Shown here: piece by piece, positions 1-11,150 of the stretch
Numbering within the stretch: the stretch's first letter is position 1
Layout of the letters: the number at the start of each line of letters is the position of its first letter
Assembly (NCBI RefSeq): GCF_910591885.1
Contig: NC_063283.1
Coordinates: 6,619,001-6,683,000 of the forward strand
Direction of reading: 5' to 3'
Source of the DNA: Bombus terrestris
Lineage: Eukaryota > Arthropoda > Insecta > Hymenoptera > Apidae
DNA length: 64,000 nt
The notes under the pieces: model-generated
Told to the model about the DNA's origin: nothing
What the model saw: the letters and a program-made list of their open reading frames with translations, nothing else
Databases searched by the model: none
Made by a program: the position numbers and the translations under genes

Positions 1-3000
1 AAGACAGCGCACGATTATTGAACATATTTTTCTCTCTTGTTGCCGTAGGGTTTCTTTGTGACAGAAAGTTATATTTAAGTGGCTTCTATACACGTACACG
101 TAATGAGGAAGAGGTTCGTTAGAACCAACAAAGAACAGACAGCCAATGATACACACACTCTCGGTTAACGCGCGCGAGCCTTGAAAATAACGTCAATCCG
201 AAACGGCATCTTCTTTGTCTCTTACAACAGTGAAAATCAGAATACAAATTTAGTTACGCGGATTCGTTCCAAATAGAATTGCTCAAGCATTCGCTATTAT
301 TGAAATTTAAAATGTAATTCTAGCGTGTAAATGGAACTCTCAGGAGCCAAATTGTTCAATTCCATCGTTCGTTAATTTCAATTTTCTGTTAAAAAAGGAA
401 TAAGAAAGATTACTTGCACGAGTTAATTTATTACAAGAAGAAGTCAATAAAGAATAGCAAATCCCAAGGTAAATTTAAAAAATAGTATTTGCAACATTTC
501 TCTTCTTTTTTATTTATGAACTTGTTCGAATAATAAGCTCGGATGATGTGATAATAGCCAGAATTTCTTTGAGCAATTGCGTTTGGAAATTATAGAATGT
601 ACGTTATAATAGAGTCATTTGTATAATCAAATCGGAGGACGAACAATTTATATAATAAATCGCCAATCTCCTTCATTTTTGGTTCATGCAGTAAGTAGAT
701 TCGATCGTCAGACGACAGACATTAATCCATCACCAACTAAAATCTCGTTTTGGCAAATAAAATTTTATCAAAGCGTCAATTTTAACTATTTTTCTAGAAA
801 GAAAATTGTGAGTATTGCCAGAACCTGGATAAATATATGTGTGTTAATACCAATGTAGAAAAGTATATAGATTCGTAGTAAGAAAATCTGAAAAGAACTA
901 AAAACAACGTCTCTTAACTTTTACGCTCTGCATGCGTTCATACAATTTTAATACATCTATTCGGAAATTTATTCTAAATTTTTCAAATTTATTCCAACGT
1001 AAAAAGTATGAAAAAGGAACAGACGAAAATTAAGGAATTCTCTTAAAGCTAAAACTAGCGGGAAGGTAACGACAACGATAAATGAAACACAATGAAATAG
1101 TAAGATAAACGAGCAGTTAAAAACTAAAGAATTCTTTTCTCCGTTTCAAGCTAAAACTACCCAAGAATGAACGATCAATTACGCATCGCAATGATCAATA
1201 TCCATCGCAATGATAGCATCTATCCTCTTGAACAAATCTAACTCGACCAGCCGTTTTACCAAATTATTTCAACATCTTTGGTCTGGAATTCTGTATGCAA
1301 ATCGGCGTTTGTTGCACAGCTTCCTGGAATACTGTGTGCATCACGCTGACGATAATGTAATGTTTATTTAACTGTGCGAGCGTTGCGATTGCTGATCGTT
1401 CGTATTGCCCGCGTTTTCCACGGAAATAGAATTCACGCGGCTTAGAAAACTATACGAGAACGAGTTGGAAATGTCGTTGAAGAGAATTACGGTGGTTCTT
1501 GGGTCCCATTGGTTCGTCAGTACAGTGGAAATCGCGTTAAGTTCGCACCGGCAATTGTACATATTTCGTTTATTTCTGAGAAGCTTTGATGTCGAGCCGG
1601 TCGTTCGAGCTAAGATATATTTGTTCTTCGCCTCTCAGCTTCGTCGTTAGCCTGTCGCCGGTGAATCGGTCGAATTATGTTGGCTTTGTAACCTAGTTCT
1701 CCTTCATGCTTCTCACCAATTGTTTTGTTCCCTCTTTAATCTCCTACTACCATTTTAATTTATCGAACCGGCGATAAATGAAATTTCGTCGGACTCGTTT
1801 CACTATGTTCTCGGGATTTCTGTTGGACTTGGGCAAATTATTTGCACAGCTAGACACGTTAGAACAAACGAATGGTACAGCGAATATGTTTTGACGATAA
1901 TATTAGGATAGTAGAAATATCACAGGTTCGTCCTTTTTATTTATTTCGAAATATTTGTAGTCTCTAAAAAATCTTTAAAATCTTTTTAATTTTTGAGAAA
2001 AATTGCGAAACTTTGTGGGAAGGCAATTTGTAAGAGAAAATTTGTAACTCGAGTAAAATTCGTTTGAGGTTTTCATTCTAGTCTTTTTAATATTAATTAC
2101 ATTTGAATTAATAATTATAATGGCTGTTTAAACAGCTTACTTCTATAATTTCGAGATACGTAAAAATTAAATAGGCCTATAGTTCCATACACAGACCTGT
2201 TGTTTAAAAAGAATTCTCAATTTTTTTTTTTTCATTTTGTTATTAAATATGAAAGCTGGAGTAAATTACGGTTGAAGCTTTAATTCTAGTCTTTTAGCAT
2301 TAATTACATTTGAATTGTTGATTATAATGGCTCTTTGACTAACTTACTTCTTCTACAATTTCGAGATATATGTAAAAATTTAATAGGCCTATAGTTCCAT
2401 ATACTCGCAGACCTTTTTTTCTTTTTTTTATTATTAGATATGAATAACCGAAACGCGTTTCTTGAAACGGTATTGCAAAGACGTGGTATATTAAAATCTG
2501 AGATTAGTTCCACCGGCGAGCAATGTATATTTATCATTGGAATTAATATTTGCATTCAGATAAACGAAGATAATAGAATTGTAGAAGAGCCAGTCGCAAA
2601 GTGACATTACTCTTCGCAGTGTTGTTTGAATAATTGGAATCTTGGCATTCGATCCTCCTTCTTTCGTGATTATATAAATATCCGATTAATAGCGACCCAT
2701 TATACGTTTTTCCATCTTTGTATGTATTCAAGGAGGTGGATTGAAAATCACCTGCTTTGATAGTTATTGCTTCGTCGATAGATTAAATCAGAAAGCAGCG
2801 AGGTAAATACGTAGCTTGGAAAAGTATTTCGAGAGATAAAAAGCACGATATGTAACCCGATCGATAACTGACCACGCTGTTTACCCAATCCTCTTTTAGA
2901 ATTCTATACAACGAGCTTCAGAATTAAAAACTATCTTCGAAAACGTTATACATTCATCGGGATATTTGCAATCAATACCTTCAATCGGATTCCTGTCGAA

Positions 3001-4300
3001 TGTTGACGAAAGTTTTCGCGATATTGTACAAATCGTTTCGTCGAATTTTTCTCGGTGGAGAAGCGATATGAATGATAAAGATCTTTGGTTTGGGAAAACT
3101 TTGGCTGATGTTAAAGTTCGATGGAAAAGTCTGTAAAGACAACAGAATAATGAGATAACGATTATTGTATGGCTATTTAGCTTTCAATTTTTCTAATTTC
3201 TATCGCAATCGGTTGTTCACAAATATGATTGAGGACTCTGATTCTTTTTCCAAATTTGGAAACTGCGTGATAAGTGAAAAAACGATAGGATGAAATCTTT
3301 GGTTACATTGTGACGCATTATTTGATGTGTTCGTTAAAATTCGCTAGTTCATAACGAATTTTGTCACGTTTACTGTTCTTTGTTTTTCTTGAAAAAATAC
3401 ACTTGTTCACTGAGCTTCTCAACGGGACTTATATATACATGCAATAAGTATAATTAAAATTCAAAATTAGATTGGTATATCGATTGGAAGGTGACTAAAA
3501 TATTTTACAAAATGCATCGTATTTCGTAATAAAATTCTAAAATTCTAAGATCTAATAATTCCAGTAATAATCTGAAGAAAATTATGTTCCTGAAACTGTG
3601 TTGAAAATTGTAAAATCATGTAAATTATAGTATATCGAAGATAATTTATGAAATCGCAATAGAATAGAATAATCTATAGCGTGTAAACCACGATCGTGAT
3701 ATATTATTAAAATCTTGTCGTATTATTTTAATTAGACCAAGTTACGCAGAATCCTACCAACCCACAAAATGAAAATGAATTAATTTAATCCAATACAGAT
3801 TCCATAATTTTGTGATATAACCCGAAATTTATTTGAAATATTTGCTTTCGCTATTCAATTGGATCTTTGTACCTTTTGTGTATACCACAAACTCTACGAA
3901 TAAAATGGCTCGAAAGAAGAAGATATCTTCAAAGGTACAAAACGTGAAGAGGAATCGAGGACAGCAGGAGGTTAAATAAGCCGTTAAAAAACATTGTAAA
4001 ACAACAACGAGAGATAGAACATACCCAGTGGAAATAAAGTTACCTTTCTTTAAGAATTAAAAAATTAGTACTCAATTTCGGATGATTGAGAGTCCGTAGC
4101 TTGCTGCGTAACTTCTTTTAAAACTTAATTTATAATTCACGATGGATTTGTACATGTAATATTCCTGAATTACAACGATATAACAATACGTTACAGGAAT
4201 ACGCCATGTACATCCGAGTAAAATATAATAAACTGTTTCAACGCTACACTCGTACTTCTAAGGAATCATTAACTAATCTGTATGCATATTTTGATTGCAG
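1..4300. other. Upstream non-coding region, no gene recognised
   Basis: AT-rich DNA with only short chance open frames. The exon at 4301 begins at a splice acceptor, so at least one 5' non-coding exon of the PCBP gene lies upstream, either here or before the window; I could not place it. The region contains a tandem duplication at 2051-2448 (listed separately). Confidence 0.5.
2051..2448. repeat. Tandem duplication, two units of about 205 bp
   Basis: Unit 1 (about 2051-2258) and unit 2 (about 2259-2448) share the same order of blocks: a GAGTAAA-type start, TTCTAGTCTTTT, ATTAATTACATTTGAATT, ATTATAATGGCT, TTTCGAGATA, AATAGGCCTATAGTTCCATA, a T-tract and then TTATTA(A/G)ATATGAA. Small indels separate the copies, so the duplication is not recent. 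Confidence 0.8.
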
Positions 4301-4474
4301 TGCAAGGACTGAACACACCAGGGAGCGATTGAAAAGCACGTCCCAAGACCCCTCCAACTAAAATCACTCGCCTAACCTTTCCCCTGCCCACCTTATCCTG
4401 CCTCTTATCCTTCCCCTCTCCCCGTAAGTCTCAAGAAGAGCTTTCGTTCGGATCACAGGACCTGTGACTTCATT
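4301..4474 (+). other. mub: 5' UTR part of first recognised exon of the PCBP/mub homologue
   Basis: The exon opens after a TTTTGATTGCAG acceptor at 4289-4300, and 174 non-coding bases precede the ATG. The segment is C-rich around 4370-4430, unlike the AT-rich flanks. It contains a GTAAGT at 4424 that resembles a donor but lies in the UTR and is probably unused. Confidence 0.6.
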
Positions 4475-4555
4475 ATGGACAGTATGGATTCGAAACCAGT
4501 TTTGAACGATGACCCCTCGGTCACTCTGACCATCCGCCTGATTATGCAGGGCAAG
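4475..4555 (+). CDS. mub: PCBP/mub homologue, coding exon 1 (start codon, first strand of KH1)
   Basis: This encodes 27 residues beginning MDSMDSKP and ending LTIRLIMQGK, just before the GXXG loop of KH1. The SVTLTIRLIMQGK segment matches the first beta strand of KH1 in PCBP proteins, which typically reads LTIRLLMHGK. The start at 4475 is chosen because it is the first Met of a short acidic leader of the length usual in this family; a second Met follows at codon 4 and could also be used. The donor GCAAG|GTAAG at 4556 is a good consensus and leaves phase 0. It is followed by a 28-kb intron that separates the first strand of KH1 from its RNA-binding loop. The identification rests on frame continuity with the next exon and on the family motif. 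Confidence 0.85.
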
Positions 4556-4835
4556 GTAAGACCACACGATACAGTCCATTTACTATGCCGTTTATTAATT
4601 AACCTTATCGCCTTGGCTCATTAAACTCGTGACTCTTCGAGGTCCGCTCGCCATCTCGTTGAGATTGAGCGGTGAATAATCTGCGTTTACGTATTTCCTG
4701 AATATTCTCTACGTCAAAGAAAATGTCTATCGTATTACGATCGGTGGAATATTGAACTTTTCGCAGTTTTCTTTCGGAAAAGCAAAGGCAATCCCTAAGA
4801 ACGTGAAATTTTGAAAAATTTCTAAGTTTAGGGAA

Positions 4836-5050
4836 TTAAAAGCAATCGTCGATCGGATAGCTGTTCTTCACGAGTATACTCGTTACTACGAGCCCTGTCA
4901 GCAATTAAATTAAAAAATAAAACAGTCTGTTAGTTACAACTTGATTCTACATTATTACAGCCACGCATACTCTGTGTTTGATGAGTATACTCGCTTGCTT
5001 TTAGGTACTAGAACCTCTTTTCAAAGAGGTCGCAGCAGCTAACTGTTTAA
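4836..5050. mobile_element. Candidate piggyBac-like MITE flanked by TTAA
   Basis: TTAA occurs at 4836-4839 and 5047-5050, the target duplication used by piggyBac elements. Just inside, the ends share a degenerate inverted motif (TAGCTG on the left, CAGCTAACTGTTTAA on the right). The palindrome GAGTATACTC appears once near each end (4872-4881 and 4983-4992). There is no transposase frame, so any element would be non-autonomous. TTAA is common in AT-rich DNA and the termini are poorly matched, so this is tentative. Confidence 0.35.
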
Positions 5051-7194
5051 AAGTGTAAAATTCCGCCACATTTTTTTAACGATTTAGATTGTAGGGAAAT
5101 AAATAGAATTGTCAAGTGGAATTTTTTAGATTGTGTAGTTTAGCGAAATCGTTAGAGTTTCTTGGAAAGAAAAGTTCACGAAACTGATCATTGAAAAGGA
5201 AGCGCGGGACTTTGTTCGAAGGATGAAAAATTACGCTCGTTCTAAATTTCATTTACCGGTGAAATTACCGGCAGCAACAATCGCTAGGTTCTTTCGTTAT
5301 TTTCGTTTATCACTTCATAGCAACGTACACTTTAATCGACGGTTCTAGAAAACATCCCGTTAATTCGTTTGATGAATGCGCACACCGTCCATGTAACGCC
5401 TACAAGACATTAAACTCATCGTTAACAATTGACAGTTACCCTAGTTTTTTGACAGCATCCTGCTATATATACATATATATAGTTATGTAACTATCATTTT
5501 CTCCTATCAGTTACGGCTCACAGTGAAAGACGATGAAAAAAAGTAGGACAACGAGAAAATAACGAAGCGAATTTTCGGAGCGCGTTATTGGCTCGGTCGT
5601 GGAATAAATAAATTTTCGTTACCAAATAATCGGGTAGTCGATAATTTTCTGCTTCGAAATTTCTAATTCAAAAGTTGCGATGCTTCGAAGAAAAAAAAAA
5701 AGAAAATTATCTTTTAATTAACTTCGTCGTATCTTTTATACAACCGATGATATACAATTCTATGTACAGTTTTTGACTTCGAAGCTTCTTTACTTTTATG
5801 CAGATAAAAGAAATCGTTTAATTGCCACGTTTGCGTAATCGTATGTAACATAACGTACGATTATCTGTGAGAATTCATCTGACATCGGAGACAAGTTGCA
5901 AAGATAAATCAGAGCAAGATGTTGCACAATGTTGCACAGAAATACACATTTGTCACTCTGCTCCTCGTTTACACAGCGAAGCTCACATCGATGTTATAAT
6001 TACAATACTTCGGTGGTTCAGAAATATCGATACAAATGGTACCGGTATTATTAGCCTATTCTGAACATATTTGCTGGGCTTTTGAACCGAAGTTCGTAGC
6101 AAACGCTTGACCATTTGGATATTCTGAAGATTTGAAATTCCGTTGGTAAATGGACGCATAAAGTAAATAAAGTTGCGTTATTATTGATTGCCGTTCTCAA
6201 GTTTCTATAATCATTATAATGATTAATTCTTCAAATGAGAATATTTTCCGCAATATCTCCCATATCGTTTTTTAATTAATTAGACAATTAGTCTGGAACG
6301 AAGTACTGCAGTAAATTATGACATTAAAAGCCACAAAATTCTTCTCTGGACCTAGTGCGTATTAATTAATACGCATCGAAAGCTATAAGTCTGTTGGAAA
6401 TAAACATTCATCGAAATATCTCATTGCTAAACTACGGGTTTCTATGTATTCAGGGGAAATTTAAAATACATAAAATGCTAAAATATGTAAAATATTCAAA
6501 TAGAGTATTCCTTATAATATCTAGCGGACAAAAAGAACCTGTTCTTAAATTACGCTTCTTCCACTCCGTCGACAGAAATCAAAATTTGCATAGATATTCT
6601 CGTTCCACTCGTACACATTTACTAATTTCTAATTTCTCTGTGCTTCTAAAAATACTCTTATCTCTCTGACTATAGTCCACTCTGTTAGAAACTCGGTTCG
6701 CTCGTATACGTCCAAGGGCCATCCTTGCCCCCAAAGTGTCCTGATGTAGATGCAGCTCCGAAAACAGCCTCCTCGATGCTCAGTTTTGCGACACAGACGG
6801 ACCAACGGGTAGCCCGTGTTCAAATATCGTCGAAACGATTTAGATATCAAACGACGTTGTACACAGCGTGGCAGTAAGAAACTGTTGCTGGAATATATTT
6901 CATTGTTGAGATATAACCCTCGATGGCCGCGTCTCTTGCTAGGATTCCAACACAAATCAAGAGCGTGAGCAATGTCTGTATCGCATGCTTGCATGCTCGG
7001 CACGGTGGATTTCTGTAGATCGTGTGTAGAATTCCGGAAACCGTACCGAAAGATCGTCATTAACGTTCTCCGGTTCGCAGTCTGCGATCCTACGAGATAT
7101 TCCACTGCCGCCCCCTAAGAATATTTCCAAGATGGAATTCAAGCCCAGCTTTCTATCAATGTAGCGATATTTAAACGATGGAAATTTCCCTTTG

Positions 7195-7640
7195 AGGATT
7201 TTATTTTGGAAATTGGAACTTGAGGCTAGGTTCGGATAAATATCTTAGCTTACAAAATGGGTGAATTTACGTGGGGATTTTAGGTCGGAAATTGAAATGT
7301 AAGAGCACGTTTGGATAAGTATTTTAGCATTCAGAATATGCGAATTTACGTGAAGGTTTTAGTTTAGGTATTGGAGTTTAAGAACAGATTTGGAGAAATA
7401 TTCTAGCATTCAGAAAGTGGGCAATTTAACGAGGGTTTTAGTTAGGGAAATTGGAATCTAAGACTAGGTTTGAATAAATATTTCATTATTTATAACATGA
7501 AACTTTACTGGGAGTTTTTTCTTCTTTCATTTTCTTTTTCCATTTTAGTTGGTATTTAAGAACAGGTTTAGACAAATATTTTAGCATTTTCACGATGCGG
7601 GGATTTACTTGAACATTCTATCTTGGAAATTGGAATAACC
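7195..7640. repeat. Degenerate tandem array, about five units of 80-95 bp
   Basis: A unit of the form GGAAATTGGAA, then TAAGA, AGGTTTGGATAAATATTTTAG, CATTCAGAA, GGGAATTTACGTG and GGGTTTTAG recurs. Starts are near 7207, 7289, 7374, 7454, 7547 and 7625, the last partial. Point changes and a pyrimidine-rich insertion in the fifth interval show it is old. Confidence 0.8.
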
Positions 7641-8378
7641 AGCTTGCATATGAAAGATACGTGCGAAAATAATTTTTACACAAGAGGGTTGATCTCAAAG
7701 CCGATACAGACAATTGTTATTATCAAGGAACATTTTCAGGATAATAAACAGCCACCATAATACCGTATACGTATAAATACCAAGGAATAAAACAAAGAGA
7801 ACGATCTAGCAATTGTCAAAAGAAGAATAAGCTAAAAACCGCGTTAGCAATATTATAAAAAAAGCTTCCTCAAAATACTGAAACGATGATAACGAAATAA
7901 ACATAGGATAATCGTATACCTAAAAGAAAAAGTACGATCCGGAAACTGGTCGAAGAGGGTTTAAAGAGCTGCGTGGAAAGCGATATTGGTTGTGACGACA
8001 TTGGCTAACAAGGATCGCGAGACATGACTTCCGGGTGTAGGAAAAGCAAGGTGCGAACGTGAGGAAAGAAGAGGCGGCGGAACGTGTCTCATAAATACGC
8101 GACGATAACTGTCAAAAGGAAACAGTGTAATAGGCGAATCGACGAACGACGACTGTCCGGATTTACAGCCGGTGACGCGAGCCAAGACGATACTATCCTC
8201 GTTGCCCCGGGGCTTCGACAATTACGATTTTTTTTATTTTCGTGTCCGGCACTGGGAAGGCCGGTATTTTCGTCGGACTTGGATTACCGTCCGAAAATAA
8301 CGAGCACCGCGTGCACACAGACATCTCACCGACCGTTTGTAATTGGCCTCTCACCGTAGCTTACGATGGATCATTCGT

Positions 8379-8640
8379 TTAACCCTTTAACACTTTGACT
8401 GTCACAGTGGCAACCGGTGACCTACGTTTTATTCAATTTTTTATGACGATCGAAGTCAGATAAATTTCACGAGCCATAGATAGTGTTGGACAATGCGAAT
8501 GACCTAGGTAACGTGGTCGGAGAAAAATACAGTATGTAGATATAATGTAATATTTTGCAATAACAATAGCGTCATGGTGCAGTGCGTTCGAACGTGTTGC
8601 GGCTCCGGTAAAATACATCAAATTCGAGTCAACGCGTTAA
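8379..8640. mobile_element. Candidate degenerate piggyBac-like MITE
   Basis: TTAA at 8379-8382 is followed by CCCTTTAACAC, and the right end reads GAGTCAACGCG before TTAA at 8637-8640. The two ends are partly complementary in inverted orientation (about 7 of 11 positions). The TTAA plus CCCTTT start is typical of piggyBac-type ends. There is no coding capacity. The short and imperfect match keeps confidence low. Confidence 0.3.
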
Positions 8641-9504
8641 GGACTGTAATGTAAGCGGATTTACGCGACTGATGGAATCTTATCTGGAATAATGAATTTC
8701 TTTAAGCAGTTGCATATGAAAATGAGAGAATATAATAATTCAGAGGGCAAATAATGCAATAGGAATTTTCCAGTTCTCGCCATTAATACCGAAGTAGATT
8801 CGGTTTATAAGAACCGAATGGCCAGATAAGTAGATCGTCGATCGTCAGAAATCGATTAAATTTCTATTCGTTAGAGGGACTTTGTTGTGTTGTATTGCAG
8901 CGGCAATTTTGGTTATTTCTCTTCAGAGAATTTGGATAAATATAGAGCAAAATACTAATGTGCAAAGCTCTGATTCGGAAGCTATGGGTTTGTCACAAAA
9001 AAAATTGCAAAAGGAATGGAACACAACGCTTCTTATTGAGGATACAATTTTTATCTATTTGCTATCAAAATTTATTCTAATGTAAAAAGTATGAAAGCGG
9101 TTGGAAGTTAAAGAATTTGAAAGATGGATCAATAGAGTCATATTAGAAGCAAAACTGTACTCTATAAAAATAACAACAACTATAATGTTTTAATCCTAAG
9201 AAGTAGGTATTTTACAAATTGCACAATTTACAATTACTCGTCGTATAAAAAAGGATATTTACACTGTGAACATGTGCTATAATTTTATAATGTGAATTAT
9301 GGTTAAATAGTAATTTCTGTTAATTTTAATATCATGCATTTCTCTAAATTTTTAATGTTTCAATTATATGCACACTTTTCTGACTGATCGATAATATCGA
9401 AATGTAGGAACCTCTCAGAGGACAAATTGGAGACTCGGTAAATCGAAAAGCAAAGAAAACGATCTTACAAATACCATTTTTCAAATATATCTTGATAATA
9501 TTCG

Positions 9505-9692
9505 TTTGTGTAATAATATTCGTGTAATAATAGTTAATTTCATTCGTTCATGAAAGTAACTCATTTGTTTTTGAGAATTTATTTGTGTAATAATAGTTAG
9601 TTGTGTAATAATAATTTGTGTAATAATATTTGTGTAATAATAGTTAATTTCATTCGTTCATGAAAGTAACTCATTTGTTTTTGAGAATTTAT
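9505..9692. repeat. Direct repeat, two 78-bp copies 110 bp apart
   Basis: Copies at 9505-9582 and 9615-9692 are nearly identical (one visible difference, ATATTC against ATATTT). The 32-bp spacer also consists of TTGTGTAATAATA-type units, so this is a local expansion of a GTGTAATAATA motif. The high identity suggests a recent duplication. Confidence 0.9.
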
Positions 9693-10689
9693 CGTGGACA
9701 TTAATCGCGTATTTATCTGATGAAATTGAGGAATTGATAAGAAAACGAAATTAGCCAGTTTAGCTTCTACGAGGCTTACACAGCACTGACATAACTTCAA
9801 CGAAAAACCATGAAACATAACTAACCAGTTTGTGAGGCGAGAAATGTGCAATTGAAATAACTGCAACTAACGAGAATTTTATTAGCCGTTGATTTTGAAT
9901 GAAATTTATCACGTGTTAAGGAAAAAGAAAGAAAAATCAACGTGCGAATATACACTATAAATCATACAGGCTATGATACACGAAATGGTATAATTAGTAA
10001 AATAATTGGTAAAATGGGATAGGTATAATTAAAGTGCATATGAAGAATAAATTTTACAAGCCGATGGTTTTGAATAGAATTTATTGTCGGTGAAAGGAAA
10101 GGAGAGAAAAATCGATGTGTAAATATAGAGTTCTCCAAATTCCACGGTTGATGTTGGGTTCACGAGGCTGGACCGGAAACAGAGCAGTGAGAGGTATTCC
10201 GGTCGATTTGCTTTTTTCGCTGTAACTGTCGCCCGGTCGCGGCTATCCATGACCCGAGTCAATAATAAATCGGTTAGCGCGTGTGCCAAGACTCTCTCCG
10301 TGTCACCATTTTATTTTACTTTGTTTTCGACACGGATTCGCTTTTTCAATCCGGCCAACGAATCTTCTTCTTTTTCTAAGATTGAAAATAAAACGAAGCC
10401 TACATCTTCTTCGAAACACATTTATTAATAGAGAAACGTCAAATACAGAAGGAAAGAAAAGAAACTAACGAAATGTATACACTGTAAAAATGAGATGGAA
10501 CTTCGAAATGCAGCTTGAAATTCAAATTTCTTTTCGCTGAATTTTACACGTGGTACTACAGTGAATTGTTTCTTGGACGTAATCTTCGATCTCTAAATAT
10601 TTAATGAAATTTCCATTCTTTCGAAGAAAATCGATTCCAAGATATTGCGACCGAAAATGTTCAATCAAAAATACAAAATATCGACATTT

Positions 10690-11150
10690 TGAAGAGAACG
10701 AACTCAACGATGCACAATTTGCAAATTTGAAGCTAGAAGATTTAATAAAATTTTCAATCCTCTAAGAGGATCAGTTTTTTTTTCCTTTTTTTTTTTTAGT
10801 AGAAAAAGAGACAATTTAGCGATGCATAAATTGCAACTAAAACTCGAAAGCTTCGGTAAGATCTCTATAGCTTCAACAGAGCAGAAAATCAACGACGCGC
10901 AGTTTGCAAATTTAACCTCAGGAAAGATAATAAAATTTCCATCCTCCCGAAACAATCGATTTAACAACGCGCCATTTCGAACTTTCTAACTTTAAAACTC
11001 TAAAGCTTCGACGATATCTCCGCGCTTTCGACAGAACAGAATATCAACAATGCACAATTTGCAAATTTAACGCTAGGAGATCGAATGAAATTTTCATTCT
11101 CTCGAAAGAACCGCTTTAACAGTGTACAATTCGCGATTTTCAACTGCAAT
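10690..11150. repeat. Degenerate tandem array with mixed 60-170 bp units
   Basis: Blocks recur in order: CAACRATGCACAATTTGCAAATTT, then TAATAAAATTTTCA, then a CTCTC/CGAAA stretch, and in the longer unit AAAACTCGAAAGCTTCGR with ATCTC and CTTCAACAGAGCAGAA. Copies start near 10706, 10818, 10891, 10962 and 11045. The block order is kept while sequence diverges, so this looks like an old array. Confidence 0.7.

Noticed and set aside
4424..4430. GTAAGTC inside the first exon as an alternative donor
   Set aside because: Use would remove the start codon from the transcript; no evidence for it.
5462..5500. AT-rich palindrome TAGTTATGTAACTA near a TATATA run as a regulatory site
   Set aside because: Such palindromes are expected in AT-rich DNA and nothing else supports function.
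6629..7105. 158-codon open frame on the - strand
   Set aside because: No domain or signal recognised, and a second overlapping frame is open in part. Treated as chance, though a decayed mobile-element gene cannot be excluded.
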